NCBI RefSeq assembly: GCF_015687175.1
Contig: NZ_JADPQG010000001.1
Span: forward strand, 310,001-374,000
Reading direction: 5' to 3'
Origin: Reinekea sp. G2M2-21
Lineage (GTDB): Bacteria > Pseudomonadota > Gammaproteobacteria > Pseudomonadales > Natronospirillaceae
Length of the DNA: 64,000 nt
In this document: one piece after another, positions 9,705-17,393 of the stretch
How positions within the stretch are numbered: the first letter of the stretch is position 1
Layout of the letters: each line of letters begins with the position of its first letter
The notes under the pieces: model-generated
What the model saw: the letters and a program-made list of their open reading frames with translations, nothing else
Told to the model about the DNA's origin: nothing
Database searches by the model: none
Program-made: the position numbers and the translations under genes

Positions 9705-10388
9705 TTACGCCAGGTAATCAATGACAAGCGAGTCCTGGTCGAGCCGACAACGAGCAGGACCTGAACCTGCGGGGAAGTCCTCCTGCACAACATAGGTGCC
9801 TGCAATTGCAATAAGCTCTGCAAGCATTTGTTGGCACACGACCTCTACATTAGGCTGGCCACAAGCTCCGGCAATAGCCCTTCCACGAAGGGCGCCAAAT
9901 ACATGAATGTTGCCGTCCGCCACCACTTCGGCGCCAGCACTGACCTGGTTCATAATCAGTAGGTTGGCATTTTTGGCGTAAATTTGTTGGCCAGAACGTA
10001 CCGGGGTAGTGATTACCATCGTGTCTTCAATGGGCGCGAGTTTTTCTTTTTTGGGTTGACCGGCTTTTAGGTCTAACCAAGCTAAGTTCACGGCGGCTGC
10101 GCAGTCCAAGTGGATTTTCTTCTCGCCAGTCAGTGCGAAAGGGATTAACTGATGTTTACGGCAAATATCGAGTAGTCTTGAGAGTGTGTCAATCTCAATA
10201 GCTTCATTAAACGCAGACACATCCAGCACACAGGGGGCTTGTTTAAATAATGCCGGGGCTTTATTGATTGTTAAAGACAACTGATGACCAAACGTGTCAG
10301 GATCTGTTGTTGTGACCGGCAATTGATGACTAGCAACCAGTCGACCACGTAGTTTCAAGCCTTGTTCTTGACGTATCGCCTGATTCAT
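9705..10388 (-). CDS. minC: Septum site-determining protein MinC
   Basis: MinC (227 residues) inhibits FtsZ polymerisation away from midcell. The N-terminal FtsZ-inhibitory domain spans about residues 1-105 and contains LKLRGRLVASHQLPV. A linker leads to the C-terminal beta-helix domain with PVRSGQQIYA, VSAGAEVVADGNIHVFG and LRGRAIAG, the surface that binds MinD and septal partners. Its ATG overlaps the stop codon of the upstream HTH regulator by 4 nt, so the two are likely translated together. That arrangement is unusual and is noted as a finding. Confidence 0.95.
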   Translation of the reverse strand: MNQAIRQEQGLKLRGRLVASHQLPVTTTDPDTFGHQLSLTINKAPALFKQAPCVLDVSAFNEAIEIDTLSRLLDICRKHQLIPFALTGEKKIHLDCAAAVNLAWLDLKAGQPKKEKLAPIEDTMVITTPVRSGQQIYAKNANLLIMNQVSAGAEVVADGNIHVFGALRGRAIAGACGQPNVEVVCQQMLAELIAIAGTYVVQEDFPAGSGPARCRLDQDSLVIDYLA

Positions 10389-11872
10389 CTATGCGTTTCC
10401 ATAAACTTATCCAGCGAGGCTTCACGTGATTTTTGCCGTTCAAGCGCTGCAAAAATGCTGGGTTCCGATACCCGACTTTCGCAATCTGTGAATGGGCACC
10501 GTTCGCAGGTTTCATTAACATCAGACTCTTGAACATCCGGATCGTTCCAGAAAGCGCATTTCTGTTTAAACGTATCATCAATCAAGAATCCGAGGGTCAT
10601 TCCGGTATTGGTATTTTCGCCAAGCGACTTGCTGCGCACCACGGCGATATTAAAAAAAGTTTTGCCGCGTTCTACAAAGGTGCTGCGCTGCGCTGATACT
10701 TTGACTTCGTTGGGTTCGTGATGTTCTTTCGCTAACTGCTTCAGGCCCGCAGTGGCGGCCCAACGACGACACTGATGCTCGCCTGGACCAATAGAACGGG
10801 GTATGAACACGTTAGTTAAATTCAGTTCTTTGGTGATGTGGTAGCTGTCTTGGTCGAGCTTGTGATTCAGGCGCATGTAATGCATCTTGGCAACACCAAA
10901 ATGGCTCGGCATCACCTGTGACATCCGGTACAAGAACATTTCCGGAGTAGAGTCGTATTTATGCATAAGTTTATTCAGTGCATCACCGTCGAAGGTGTCA
11001 TTCTTTAACCAGGACTCCAAATCTTTGGCGATTTCGTTTTCCGGAATCAACAATGCACCGGCAAAATAAGACGCTTTGAAGTTGTTGAAAATCTGATCGA
11101 ATGTTTCGACTTTAATCCAAGTCGAAGTTACGGCTCGTTCTTTTAGTTTTAGGATTCGGTATCCCAATTCCCGAGCTAAGATGAATTTCTTTTGCTGAGG
11201 CAGCAGACGGGAGTTTATCCAGATCTGTTTTGGCGTCGGGCAAATCGATCGAAGTGGCGTCAAATCCGGGTAGTCATTGAAATCGTCGTAGACAATGTTG
11301 CATTGAAACTCATCACGAAGAATCGATTCGAGCCAGCTTTGACTGATGCCGCTGCTGATTTGAATACGGTTTTGGTTGCGGAAATCATTGGCTGCGGCTT
11401 CAAATTCCTCAAAATAATTCAGATGCATTTTCTGATAGGAACGCAGAGAGGCGAGCAAGAAATGCTCGACGTTCATATCGTAACCGCGACTGATTTCAAG
11501 CAGTGTTCTAACAAAAGCGCCAGCTTTGCTTGGTGAGTCATTAACCAGGTCAAAAACATCACCCAGGCCAATGCCAAACTGCTGTAATGGAAAATCCTTA
11601 AGAACGGGCGAATTAAGCAGTGCGGATAAAGGATTTAACTCATCGTCCAGTTGTAGAGAAACCAATTCATCAAACGTTCGGTTCAGTGCATAAGCCAGTT
11701 GGACGATCTTTTCTGGTTTTGGGTATTTCTTCCCTTTCTCAATTTCACTGAGGTACGACACCGAAAGTTGGGTTTTTTCCGATAATTGTTTTAAGGAATA
11801 TCCGGCAGCTTGTCGAAATTGCTTAATCTTGATGCCTAAAATGAAGCGAAGGCTTTCACTGTTTATTTCCAT
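10385..11872 (-). CDS. ScfR/RamB-type HTH regulator (XRE HTH, M78-like, DUF2083-like)
   Basis: This 495-residue protein has an N-terminal XRE helix-turn-helix (about 12-66: LGIKIKQFRQAAGYSLKQLS and then SYLSEIEKGKKYP), a middle region resembling an IrrE/M78 peptidase, and a cysteine-rich C-terminus with CERCPFTDCES near residue 460. This architecture matches short-chain fatty acyl regulators such as RamB, which sense acyl-CoA status in actinobacteria. The M78 zinc motif HExxH appears as ARELGYR, with both His replaced, so protease activity is unlikely. The gene overlaps minC by 4 nt. A 16-bp palindrome about 110 nt upstream is a candidate auto-operator. The family is fairly sure; ligand and targets are unknown. 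Confidence 0.8.
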   Translation of the reverse strand: MEINSESLRFILGIKIKQFRQAAGYSLKQLSEKTQLSVSYLSEIEKGKKYPKPEKIVQLAYALNRTFDELVSLQLDDELNPLSALLNSPVLKDFPLQQFGIGLGDVFDLVNDSPSKAGAFVRTLLEISRGYDMNVEHFLLASLRSYQKMHLNYFEEFEAAANDFRNQNRIQISSGISQSWLESILRDEFQCNIVYDDFNDYPDLTPLRSICPTPKQIWINSRLLPQQKKFILARELGYRILKLKERAVTSTWIKVETFDQIFNNFKASYFAGALLIPENEIAKDLESWLKNDTFDGDALNKLMHKYDSTPEMFLYRMSQVMPSHFGVAKMHYMRLNHKLDQDSYHITKELNLTNVFIPRSIGPGEHQCRRWAATAGLKQLAKEHHEPNEVKVSAQRSTFVERGKTFFNIAVVRSKSLGENTNTGMTLGFLIDDTFKQKCAFWNDPDVQESDVNETCERCPFTDCESRVSEPSIFAALERQKSREASLDKFMETHR

Positions 11873-11980
11873 CGTGTTCTCAAATTCGCCAGTAGCGAAA
11901 AGGATTTTAGAGGCTGAGAGCCCCTAACTCAATGTCTTATCGGAAAGGTGTTGTCGAAATATCGGTTTTGGTTAAAAAGT

Positions 11981-11996
11981 AAGCGAATATTCGCTT
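11981..11996. promoter_or_regulatory. Perfect 16-bp palindrome upstream of the ScfR-like regulator
   Basis: AAGCGAATATTCGCTT is a perfect inverted repeat located 109 nt before the start of the HTH regulator and 161 nt before the divergent gene at 12157. It is a plausible operator in this shared promoter region. No known consensus was recognised. Confidence 0.5.
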
Positions 11997-12156
11997 TTTA
12001 GGCTATGTTTATAGCGGTACATCGAAATGCGGGCAGCAAGTTGGCTATCGTCTTGTTTGCTGGCAATTCCGTCTTGGTTTGATACCATTGAGCTCCCTTA
12101 GTTCAAGGGGCACCAGCAAGGCAGTCGGTGTTTTGTATTTTCAAGGATTAGACTTT

Positions 12157-12531
12157 ATGGATAAGGTAAACCGTTCCCGGCGTATTCATTTTTTAATGCA
12201 ATATGTACCGGAAGAGCTTGAACCGGAAATCGGTGTTTATTTTGGTGAACACGTTATTCGGATCAATAGTCAATTATGTCTGGTCGTGAATATGGCTGGT
12301 GAGGTCGGCATTCGCGCGCTTCATCCAGCACTGGCGTCTGAGTTATCCGGGTTGTGCCAGGGTCGTCACTGGGTTGCGCATGGTCGTGTTTATGAACAAT
12401 GGTTTTTATTACCGGAGTCCTTACCGCTAAACGACAAGCGGGTAAAAACTTGGATTGCAAAAGCCGCGGACGAAGTCCACCGCTTGTCAATGATCAGCGC
12501 TATCCCCAATAAGCAACTGAAAGCCAACTAA
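12157..12531 (+). CDS. Small protein with TfoX/Sxy N-terminal-like features
   Basis: This 124-residue cytosolic protein has no signal peptide or membrane segment. The core QLCLVVNMAGEVGIRAL, followed by a segment ending EQWFLLPESLPLNDKRVKTW and a C-terminal helix, resembles TfoX N-terminal domains (strand, small-residue turn, then an aromatic-rich strand before the last helix). TfoX/Sxy proteins influence competence genes in gammaproteobacteria, but this link is only a pattern match. The ATG at 12157 is chosen over frames opening at 12079 because AAGGA at 12143-12147 is well spaced. It is transcribed divergently from the ScfR-like regulator and shares its promoter region. Confidence 0.6.
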   Translation: MDKVNRSRRIHFLMQYVPEELEPEIGVYFGEHVIRINSQLCLVVNMAGEVGIRALHPALASELSGLCQGRHWVAHGRVYEQWFLLPESLPLNDKRVKTWIAKAADEVHRLSMISAIPNKQLKAN

Positions 12532-12688
12532 CGTAGAGTGCTACAAACAAACAGGCAGGCAGGTCGATTCAACCAAGTAGCTGCCTGAGACGTAGGCTGA
12601 GCAACGCAAGTAACGCACCGTTACACAACAATCTGCTAAATCGATTGAAATGAGCTATTTTCATTATGAATGGCTTGGAGGTCCGTCT

Positions 12689-12922
12689 ATGTTGTTCTGG
12701 ATATGTCTGCTGTATTTCCGTTGGGTCAATTTTTGGCGTTTACCTGAAACCGAACATACACGGCGGGTTCAGACACTTGCGCATGCAAAAAGAGTCCACG
12801 TAGTCCGTTACGTGTGGCTTATTGCTGTTTTATTGCTGGCGGGAATTGGTCAATTAGCGGTTCTGATTTTCGGGCTTACGCTGCTGACATTTGTTTCACT
12901 GATGTTTTTGGATGAGACCTAG
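12689..12922 (+). CDS. Small two-helix membrane protein of unknown function
   Basis: This 77-residue protein has an N-terminal hydrophobic stretch (MLFWICLLYF), a basic middle with Arg, His and Lys, and a long C-terminal hydrophobic region (about 42-72) that could form one or two helices. The ATG at 12689 is chosen because a near-perfect GGAGGT lies at 12677-12682; an in-frame ATG at 12650 lacks such a site. I do not recognise the family. The strong ribosome-binding site supports a real gene. The following 273 nt to the DedA gene hold nothing I can identify. Confidence 0.6.
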   Translation: MLFWICLLYFRWVNFWRLPETEHTRRVQTLAHAKRVHVVRYVWLIAVLLLAGIGQLAVLIFGLTLLTFVSLMFLDET

Positions 12923-13195
12923 GTAGACTCATTGTAACTCTTTCCGTGAATGAACCGGTGTCTTTGGGATAAGATGAATCCTACAGGTGGCTAAGGATAA
13001 CCCACGTAGGTTGATTGATCGGCAAAAGAGGTGAGTGGAGTTCTTCTTCCAAAGATTGTCATGGTATTTCTTCGATACTCAAGTGCTTTCTTGGTTTGCC
13101 GGAAAGTTATGTATCCATCAATGAATACCGATTCTGATTTCTTTTCTCAGGGGCAGCTCTTCTTAGTGGTTGGAGTGTGAGAATGACGGAGACAG

Positions 13196-14467
13196 TTAAA
13201 GCAGCGTAAAGGCGACGGAGGCCAGTGTCAGCAGCACCGTGACCGCAATTGCGTTGGGTTTCGCCCATAAATGCAATATCTGCCAAAACGCTCGTAGCAG
13301 GCTTGAAAACAAAAGTGCAATGGATAGACCTATTCCTACCTCTGACAAGCTCAGTGATCCCTCCCAAATGTGGCTCAACGTGCCGATAACCAGTATCTGA
13401 CTCGCGATCAGATAAATTGGCCAGCGGCGTAAGCTGTGCAGTTGACTGGCCAGTAGATTCGAAATAAACGCGGTGATAAAGGCAAAATACAGGAGCCCAA
13501 TGAAATGCTGATATTGCTCAGTAATTCCCAACCAGTGTTCGGTGATTAGTCCTATGAGCCCTAAGCTTAAGAAGGCCCCTGTGGCGACTATTACAAAGCG
13601 AAACCGAAAATGAGCGGCACACCACAGCATCAACGTGGCAAAAATCAGCGTCATAAAAGCCACGTCACTGAGGTTTCGCAACGCAACCCAGAGCGGATTG
13701 ATCCATTCACTTTGCCAGGTAACCGACCATTCTAAAAACTGCTGATCTTGTACATTCGGGGGAAACAGCAGTAATAAAATCAGTGTTATGGCGCTCAGTG
13801 CAGTCACAGTGAGTGATGTAAACGGCCATCGATCCGCTTGGTGGCGTGTTATCCACCCTTTCAGATGCCAGCGCTCGGGGTGTGCATGATGGTAAATCGC
13901 CAGTGCACTGGCGCATAAAGATACGGCCGTCAGTACGTAGATCGTCAATTCGCGCGTGCTTAACGGTTGCAGTTGCCAAAGTTCAGAAAGTTCACCGGTA
14001 AAGTACCCAGGCAATAAGTAAGCGGGCGCCCAAAATAAAACGGTAAACAGATTCAAGGGTACAAATAGTTTCGATGGCATGCCCAAGGTGCCGGCAACAA
14101 CAGGGATGACCGGACGCAATGGACCAAGGAAACGGCCGATTATCACACTGAGCCATCCCCAACGTTTAATGAACCATTCTCCTTGTTCCAACCAGGATTG
14201 ATGGTGTTTAAACCAGCGCCAATGGGTGATTTTTCCCTGCAGTCTATGGCCAATAAGAAAGCTGAGCAGGTCACCGGCGGAAGCGCCGACAGCACCAAAG
14301 GCCATTAGTGTCACCGGGTGGATGCCGATATTGTTGGCGATGGCGGCCAGTGAAAACAGCAAAACGACGCCCGGTACCAAAATGCCCAGCAGCGCAAATG
14401 ACTCCAAAAATGAAACCAGCAATATCGCTGACAACACAAGGTAGGGTGATTCGCTTAGCCAGGCCAT
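13196..14467 (-). CDS. DedA-family membrane protein fused to a degenerate PAP2-like domain
   Basis: This is a 423-residue multi-pass inner-membrane protein. Residues 1-170 form a DedA/SNARE-associated domain: a re-entrant region (ESFALLGILVPG), GAVGASAGDLLSFLIGHRL, and the conserved GRFLGPLRPVIPVVAG near 110. DedA proteins are linked to lipid-carrier or phospholipid flipping. Residues about 210-420 add six or so helices in the place where related proteins carry a PAP2 phosphatase. Here the PAP2 signature residues seem lost: FISN stands where PSGH is expected, and LSHIWEGSLSLSE where SRxxxGxHxxxD is expected. AAGGAG precedes the ATG at 14467. The DedA call is firm; the PAP2 relationship is inferred from layout. 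Confidence 0.8.
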   Translation of the reverse strand: MAWLSESPYLVLSAILLVSFLESFALLGILVPGVVLLFSLAAIANNIGIHPVTLMAFGAVGASAGDLLSFLIGHRLQGKITHWRWFKHHQSWLEQGEWFIKRWGWLSVIIGRFLGPLRPVIPVVAGTLGMPSKLFVPLNLFTVLFWAPAYLLPGYFTGELSELWQLQPLSTRELTIYVLTAVSLCASALAIYHHAHPERWHLKGWITRHQADRWPFTSLTVTALSAITLILLLLFPPNVQDQQFLEWSVTWQSEWINPLWVALRNLSDVAFMTLIFATLMLWCAAHFRFRFVIVATGAFLSLGLIGLITEHWLGITEQYQHFIGLLYFAFITAFISNLLASQLHSLRRWPIYLIASQILVIGTLSHIWEGSLSLSEVGIGLSIALLFSSLLRAFWQILHLWAKPNAIAVTVLLTLASVAFTLL

Positions 14468-14568
14468 GAAGACTCCTTAAAGAGCGCGCCAATATAAGCA
14501 TTTTTAATCATATTGCCAGAGTTTGCCGGTTGAATTTAAAAAGCCTGTAAACGCAAAGGTCCATTTCG

Positions 14569-14597
14569 TAGTGCTTGCAGCGCAACCAAGGTATAAT
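14569..14597 (+). promoter_or_regulatory. Possible promoter of the proA-lipA cluster
   Basis: A perfect TATAAT lies at 14592-14597, 32 nt before the proA ATG. The -35 position at the usual 17-nt spacing is weak (TAGTGC), so activity may need an activator. It is the best candidate for the start of the long envelope cluster. Confidence 0.35.
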
Positions 14598-14628
14598 CGC
14601 CCGCTGCATGCACAGCTTAGTAGATAAA

Positions 14629-15894
14629 ATGACTGTAATTAATGTAAAAGAATATATGGCTGAACTTGGACGTTCAGCGCGTAGCGCTTCCCGTTTGATG
14701 GCGAGCAGCGATACAGGTCAGAAAAACAAAGCCCTGTTAGCAACAGCCAAGGCGATTCAATCCATGCAAGCCGAGCTGGTTTCTGCTAATCAGAAAGATA
14801 TGGTTGCCGGTCGTGAAAAGGGGTTAAGTGCGGCGATGCTTGATCGTCTGGAACTAACACCTGCGCGTATCGCAACCATGATAGAAGGCTTGTATCAAGT
14901 TGCCGCACTGCCGGACCCCATTGGCAGTATCACCGACATGGATTTCCGCCCCAGCGGTATTCAGCTCGGAAAAATGCGAGTGCCTTTGGGTGTGATCGGT
15001 ATCATTTATGAGTCGCGGCCGAACGTGACCATTGAAGCGGCCAGTCTGTGTCTGAAATCCGGGAATGCTGTGATATTGCGTGGTGGCAGCGAAGCGATAC
15101 ATTCCAATACAGCGCTTGCCAAATGTATCCAGCAAGGTCTGGCTGCCAGCGGTTTGCCAGAAGCCGCCGTGCAGGTGGTTGAGACGACGGATCGGGAAGC
15201 GGTGCATCAACTGATCACCATGCCTGAGTTTGTCGATGTTATTGTACCCCGAGGCGGCAAAGGGTTGATTGAACGCATTTCGAATGATGCCCGGGTCCCG
15301 GTTATTAAGCATCTTGACGGTAATTGTCATGTTTATATTGATGCTGAAGCCGACCCTGAAAAGGCTGTAAGCATTGCTTTTAACGCAAAAACACGCCGGT
15401 ACGGTGTTTGCAATGCCATGGAAACCCTGCTGATTGATCAGGTTATCGCTGATTTGCTGTTGCCAACGTTGAAAGAAAAGTTCGACTCTAAAGAAGTTAA
15501 AATACGGGGTTGTGACAAAACCCGGCAGATTATCGATTGCGAAGCCGCCTCGGAAGACGATTGGTCGACCGAGTATTTGGCCCCCATATTGGCGGTAAAG
15601 GTCGTGGATGATCTGGATGCCGCTATCGCCCATATCAATCACTACGGCAGTCAGCACACGGATGCCATTGTGACTGAAAATTACACCAAAGGTCGGCAGT
15701 TTCTGCGCGAAGTGGACTCAGCCTCTGTGATGATAAACGCATCAACCGCCTTTGCCGATGGGTTCGAATATGGCTTGGGTGCCGAAATCGGTATCTCTAC
15801 CGACAAGATTCATGCACGTGGCCCTGTGGGTTTGGTTGGACTAACCTCTCAGAAATACATCGTGTTTGGAGATGGTCAGATCCGTGAACCCTGA
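14629..15894 (+). CDS. proA: Gamma-glutamyl phosphate reductase
   Basis: ProA reduces gamma-glutamyl phosphate to glutamate semialdehyde with NADPH, the second step of proline synthesis. The 421-residue protein has the family features: [20 protein letters not shown] near residue 120, [16 protein letters not shown] near 142, the catalytic Cys in [15 protein letters not shown] near 260, and the C-terminal [17 protein letters not shown]. The ATG at 14629 is taken because the protein then begins with the expected helix and a TATAAT lies upstream; an open frame extends further 5'. proB is not adjacent. The 3' end overlaps nadD. Confidence 0.95.
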   Translation: MTVINVKEYMAELGRSARSASRLMASSDTGQKNKALLATAKAIQSMQAELVSANQKDMVAGREKGLSAAMLDRLELTPARIATMIEGLYQVAALPDPIGSITDMDFRPSGIQLGKMRVPLGVIGIIYESRPNVTIEAASLCLKSGNAVILRGGSEAIHSNTALAKCIQQGLAASGLPEAAVQVVETTDREAVHQLITMPEFVDVIVPRGGKGLIERISNDARVPVIKHLDGNCHVYIDAEADPEKAVSIAFNAKTRRYGVCNAMETLLIDQVIADLLLPTLKEKFDSKEVKIRGCDKTRQIIDCEAASEDDWSTEYLAPILAVKVVDDLDAAIAHINHYGSQHTDAIVTENYTKGRQFLREVDSASVMINASTAFADGFEYGLGAEIGISTDKIHARGPVGLVGLTSQKYIVFGDGQIREP

Positions 15895-16513
15895 TAAACC
15901 TATCGTCGCGGTTTATGGTGGCACCTTTGACCCGTTTCACAAAGGTCATGAGGCTGTTGTAGATTCAGTATTATCTCATCCTGAAATCGCGCAGTTGCGA
16001 CTGATTCCCTGCTATTTGCCTGCGCTGAAAGCCGAGGCAAGTGCTTCCGCAAAGCACCGGCTGGCCATGTTGGCAGCATGGCGGGAAGCGCATACTGAAC
16101 GTGAACGGATTGCTGTTGACGCTATTGAGATAAGCAGGTCGGGTCCGAGTTATACGATTGACACGATAGAGGCACTGCAAACCTGTCACCCGCAGTGGCA
16201 GATTTTATTTGTCCTCGGGGTTGATGCGTGGAACAGTTTACCTCACTGGCACCGTATTGACGATTTAACGCAGCGGGTGAATTTTTGGGTGTTCAATCGC
16301 GCCGGTGAAGACCGTGTGATAAGGCATCCTGATCTGCGCGAATCCAACGCCCTTTCGGTGTTACTCACCTCGTCAAAGGGACGTTTTTGGTTGGATCCAT
16401 CGGTGAATAAGGCGGTATCTTCCTCAGCGTTCCGTGCGCAACCACACTCCGAATTTCGCATTTTGCCGGATTCGATTACGAATTACGTTACAACACATGG
16501 CTTATATCAATAA
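15884..16513 (+). CDS. nadD: Nicotinate-nucleotide adenylyltransferase
   Basis: NadD adenylates nicotinate mononucleotide to deamido-NAD. The nucleotidyltransferase signature [14 protein letters not shown] is near the N-terminus, and the C-terminal motif appears as VSSSAFR. About 209 residues is normal. The start is uncertain: GTG at 15884 has GGAG 12 nt upstream and gives the shortest N-terminus, while an ATG at 15872 and TTG at 15866 are also in frame. All options overlap the end of proA, implying coupling. Gene order nadD-rsfS-rlmH is widely conserved. Confidence 0.92.
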   Translation: MNPDKPIVAVYGGTFDPFHKGHEAVVDSVLSHPEIAQLRLIPCYLPALKAEASASAKHRLAMLAAWREAHTERERIAVDAIEISRSGPSYTIDTIEALQTCHPQWQILFVLGVDAWNSLPHWHRIDDLTQRVNFWVFNRAGEDRVIRHPDLRESNALSVLLTSSKGRFWLDPSVNKAVSSSAFRAQPHSEFRILPDSITNYVTTHGLYQ

Positions 16514-16540
16514 GCCTTAAATCAGCTAAGAAGGCTCTGA

Positions 16541-16909
16541 ATGACCGATACAACACAAACGAAAAAGAATGCTCATAACGACGATCTGATCAAGAATCTT
16601 GTCGAAGCATTAGAAAACATTAAAGCCACTGACATTCAAATTATTGATGTCAGTGATAAAACGACCTTAATGGATACCTTGGTCATCGCTTCCGGTACCT
16701 CAACCCGACACATTGCCGCCGTGGTTGAAAGCGTCGCGACTGATATGAAAAAGAAAGGCTACGCCGCCGATCACCAGGAAGGTCAAACTGGTTCCGATTG
16801 GGTATTGCTCGACTTTGTCGATCTGGTTCTCCATGTCATGTTGCCAGAAGCGCGTGCCCTTTACGATCTAGAAAGTCTCTGGTCAGGATTAACACCGCCG
16901 GCTGGTTGA
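16541..16909 (+). CDS. rsfS: Ribosomal silencing factor RsfS
   Basis: RsfS (YbeB/Iojap family, 122 residues) binds ribosomal protein L14 and prevents subunit joining when nutrients are scarce. Conserved segments are [35 protein letters not shown] and [17 protein letters not shown]. The start ATG at 16541 lies 27 nt after nadD. It is followed within 5 nt by rlmH, as in most gammaproteobacteria. Confidence 0.95.
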   Translation: MTDTTQTKKNAHNDDLIKNLVEALENIKATDIQIIDVSDKTTLMDTLVIASGTSTRHIAAVVESVATDMKKKGYAADHQEGQTGSDWVLLDFVDLVLHVMLPEARALYDLESLWSGLTPPAG

Positions 16910-16914
16910 GTAAA

Positions 16915-17382
16915 ATGAAATTCAGAGTATTGGCTGTCGGGCCAAAAATGCCAGATTGGGTTGCTCAGGGTACAGGTGATTATCTGAAACGTATGCCCAG
17001 AGATTTGCCAATCGAGTTTGTGCCGTTGTCACTGGGATTGCGCAGTAAAAACCAACCGGTGAACAAGGCAATAGAACAGGAAGGCGATACCATGCTTGCA
17101 GCCATCCGGGACAATGAGCACGTCGTGGCGCTGGATCTAGCAGGTAAAGCCTGGTCAACCGAGGATCTGTCTGTCCAATTACAGGCTTGGCGTGAGAACG
17201 CCAAAGACGTCAGTATTCTGATTGGCGGTCCTGACGGGCTGGATCCGCGTTGCTTAGCCAGAGCTGACCAAACCTGGTCGTTGTCCAAATTGACGCTTCC
17301 ACATCCTCTGGTTCGTGTGCTGCTGGCCGAGCAGCTTTACCGAGCCTGGAGCATAACCCAAAACCATCCCTATCATAAGTAA
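16915..17382 (+). CDS. rlmH: 23S rRNA (pseudouridine1915-N3)-methyltransferase
   Basis: RlmH is a SPOUT-class methyltransferase acting on pseudouridine 1915 in helix 69 of 23S rRNA. The 155-residue protein shows the SPOUT knot motifs [13 protein letters not shown] near residue 100 and [23 protein letters not shown] at the C-terminus, ending in NHPYHK. The start MKFRVLAVG at 16915 is the family start; an upstream extension in the same frame would run through rsfS and is discarded. Confidence 0.96.
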   Translation: MKFRVLAVGPKMPDWVAQGTGDYLKRMPRDLPIEFVPLSLGLRSKNQPVNKAIEQEGDTMLAAIRDNEHVVALDLAGKAWSTEDLSVQLQAWRENAKDVSILIGGPDGLDPRCLARADQTWSLSKLTLPHPLVRVLLAEQLYRAWSITQNHPYHK

Positions 17383-17393
17383 CTCATGCAATC

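Noticed and set aside
12550-12590. AGGCAG/CTGCCT pairing after the TfoX-like gene as terminator.
   Set aside because: The loop is long and there is no T run; pairing of seven bases may be chance.
12923-13195. A 39-codon frame in the gap before the DedA gene.
   Set aside because: No ribosome site and no hydrophobic or family pattern; likely chance.
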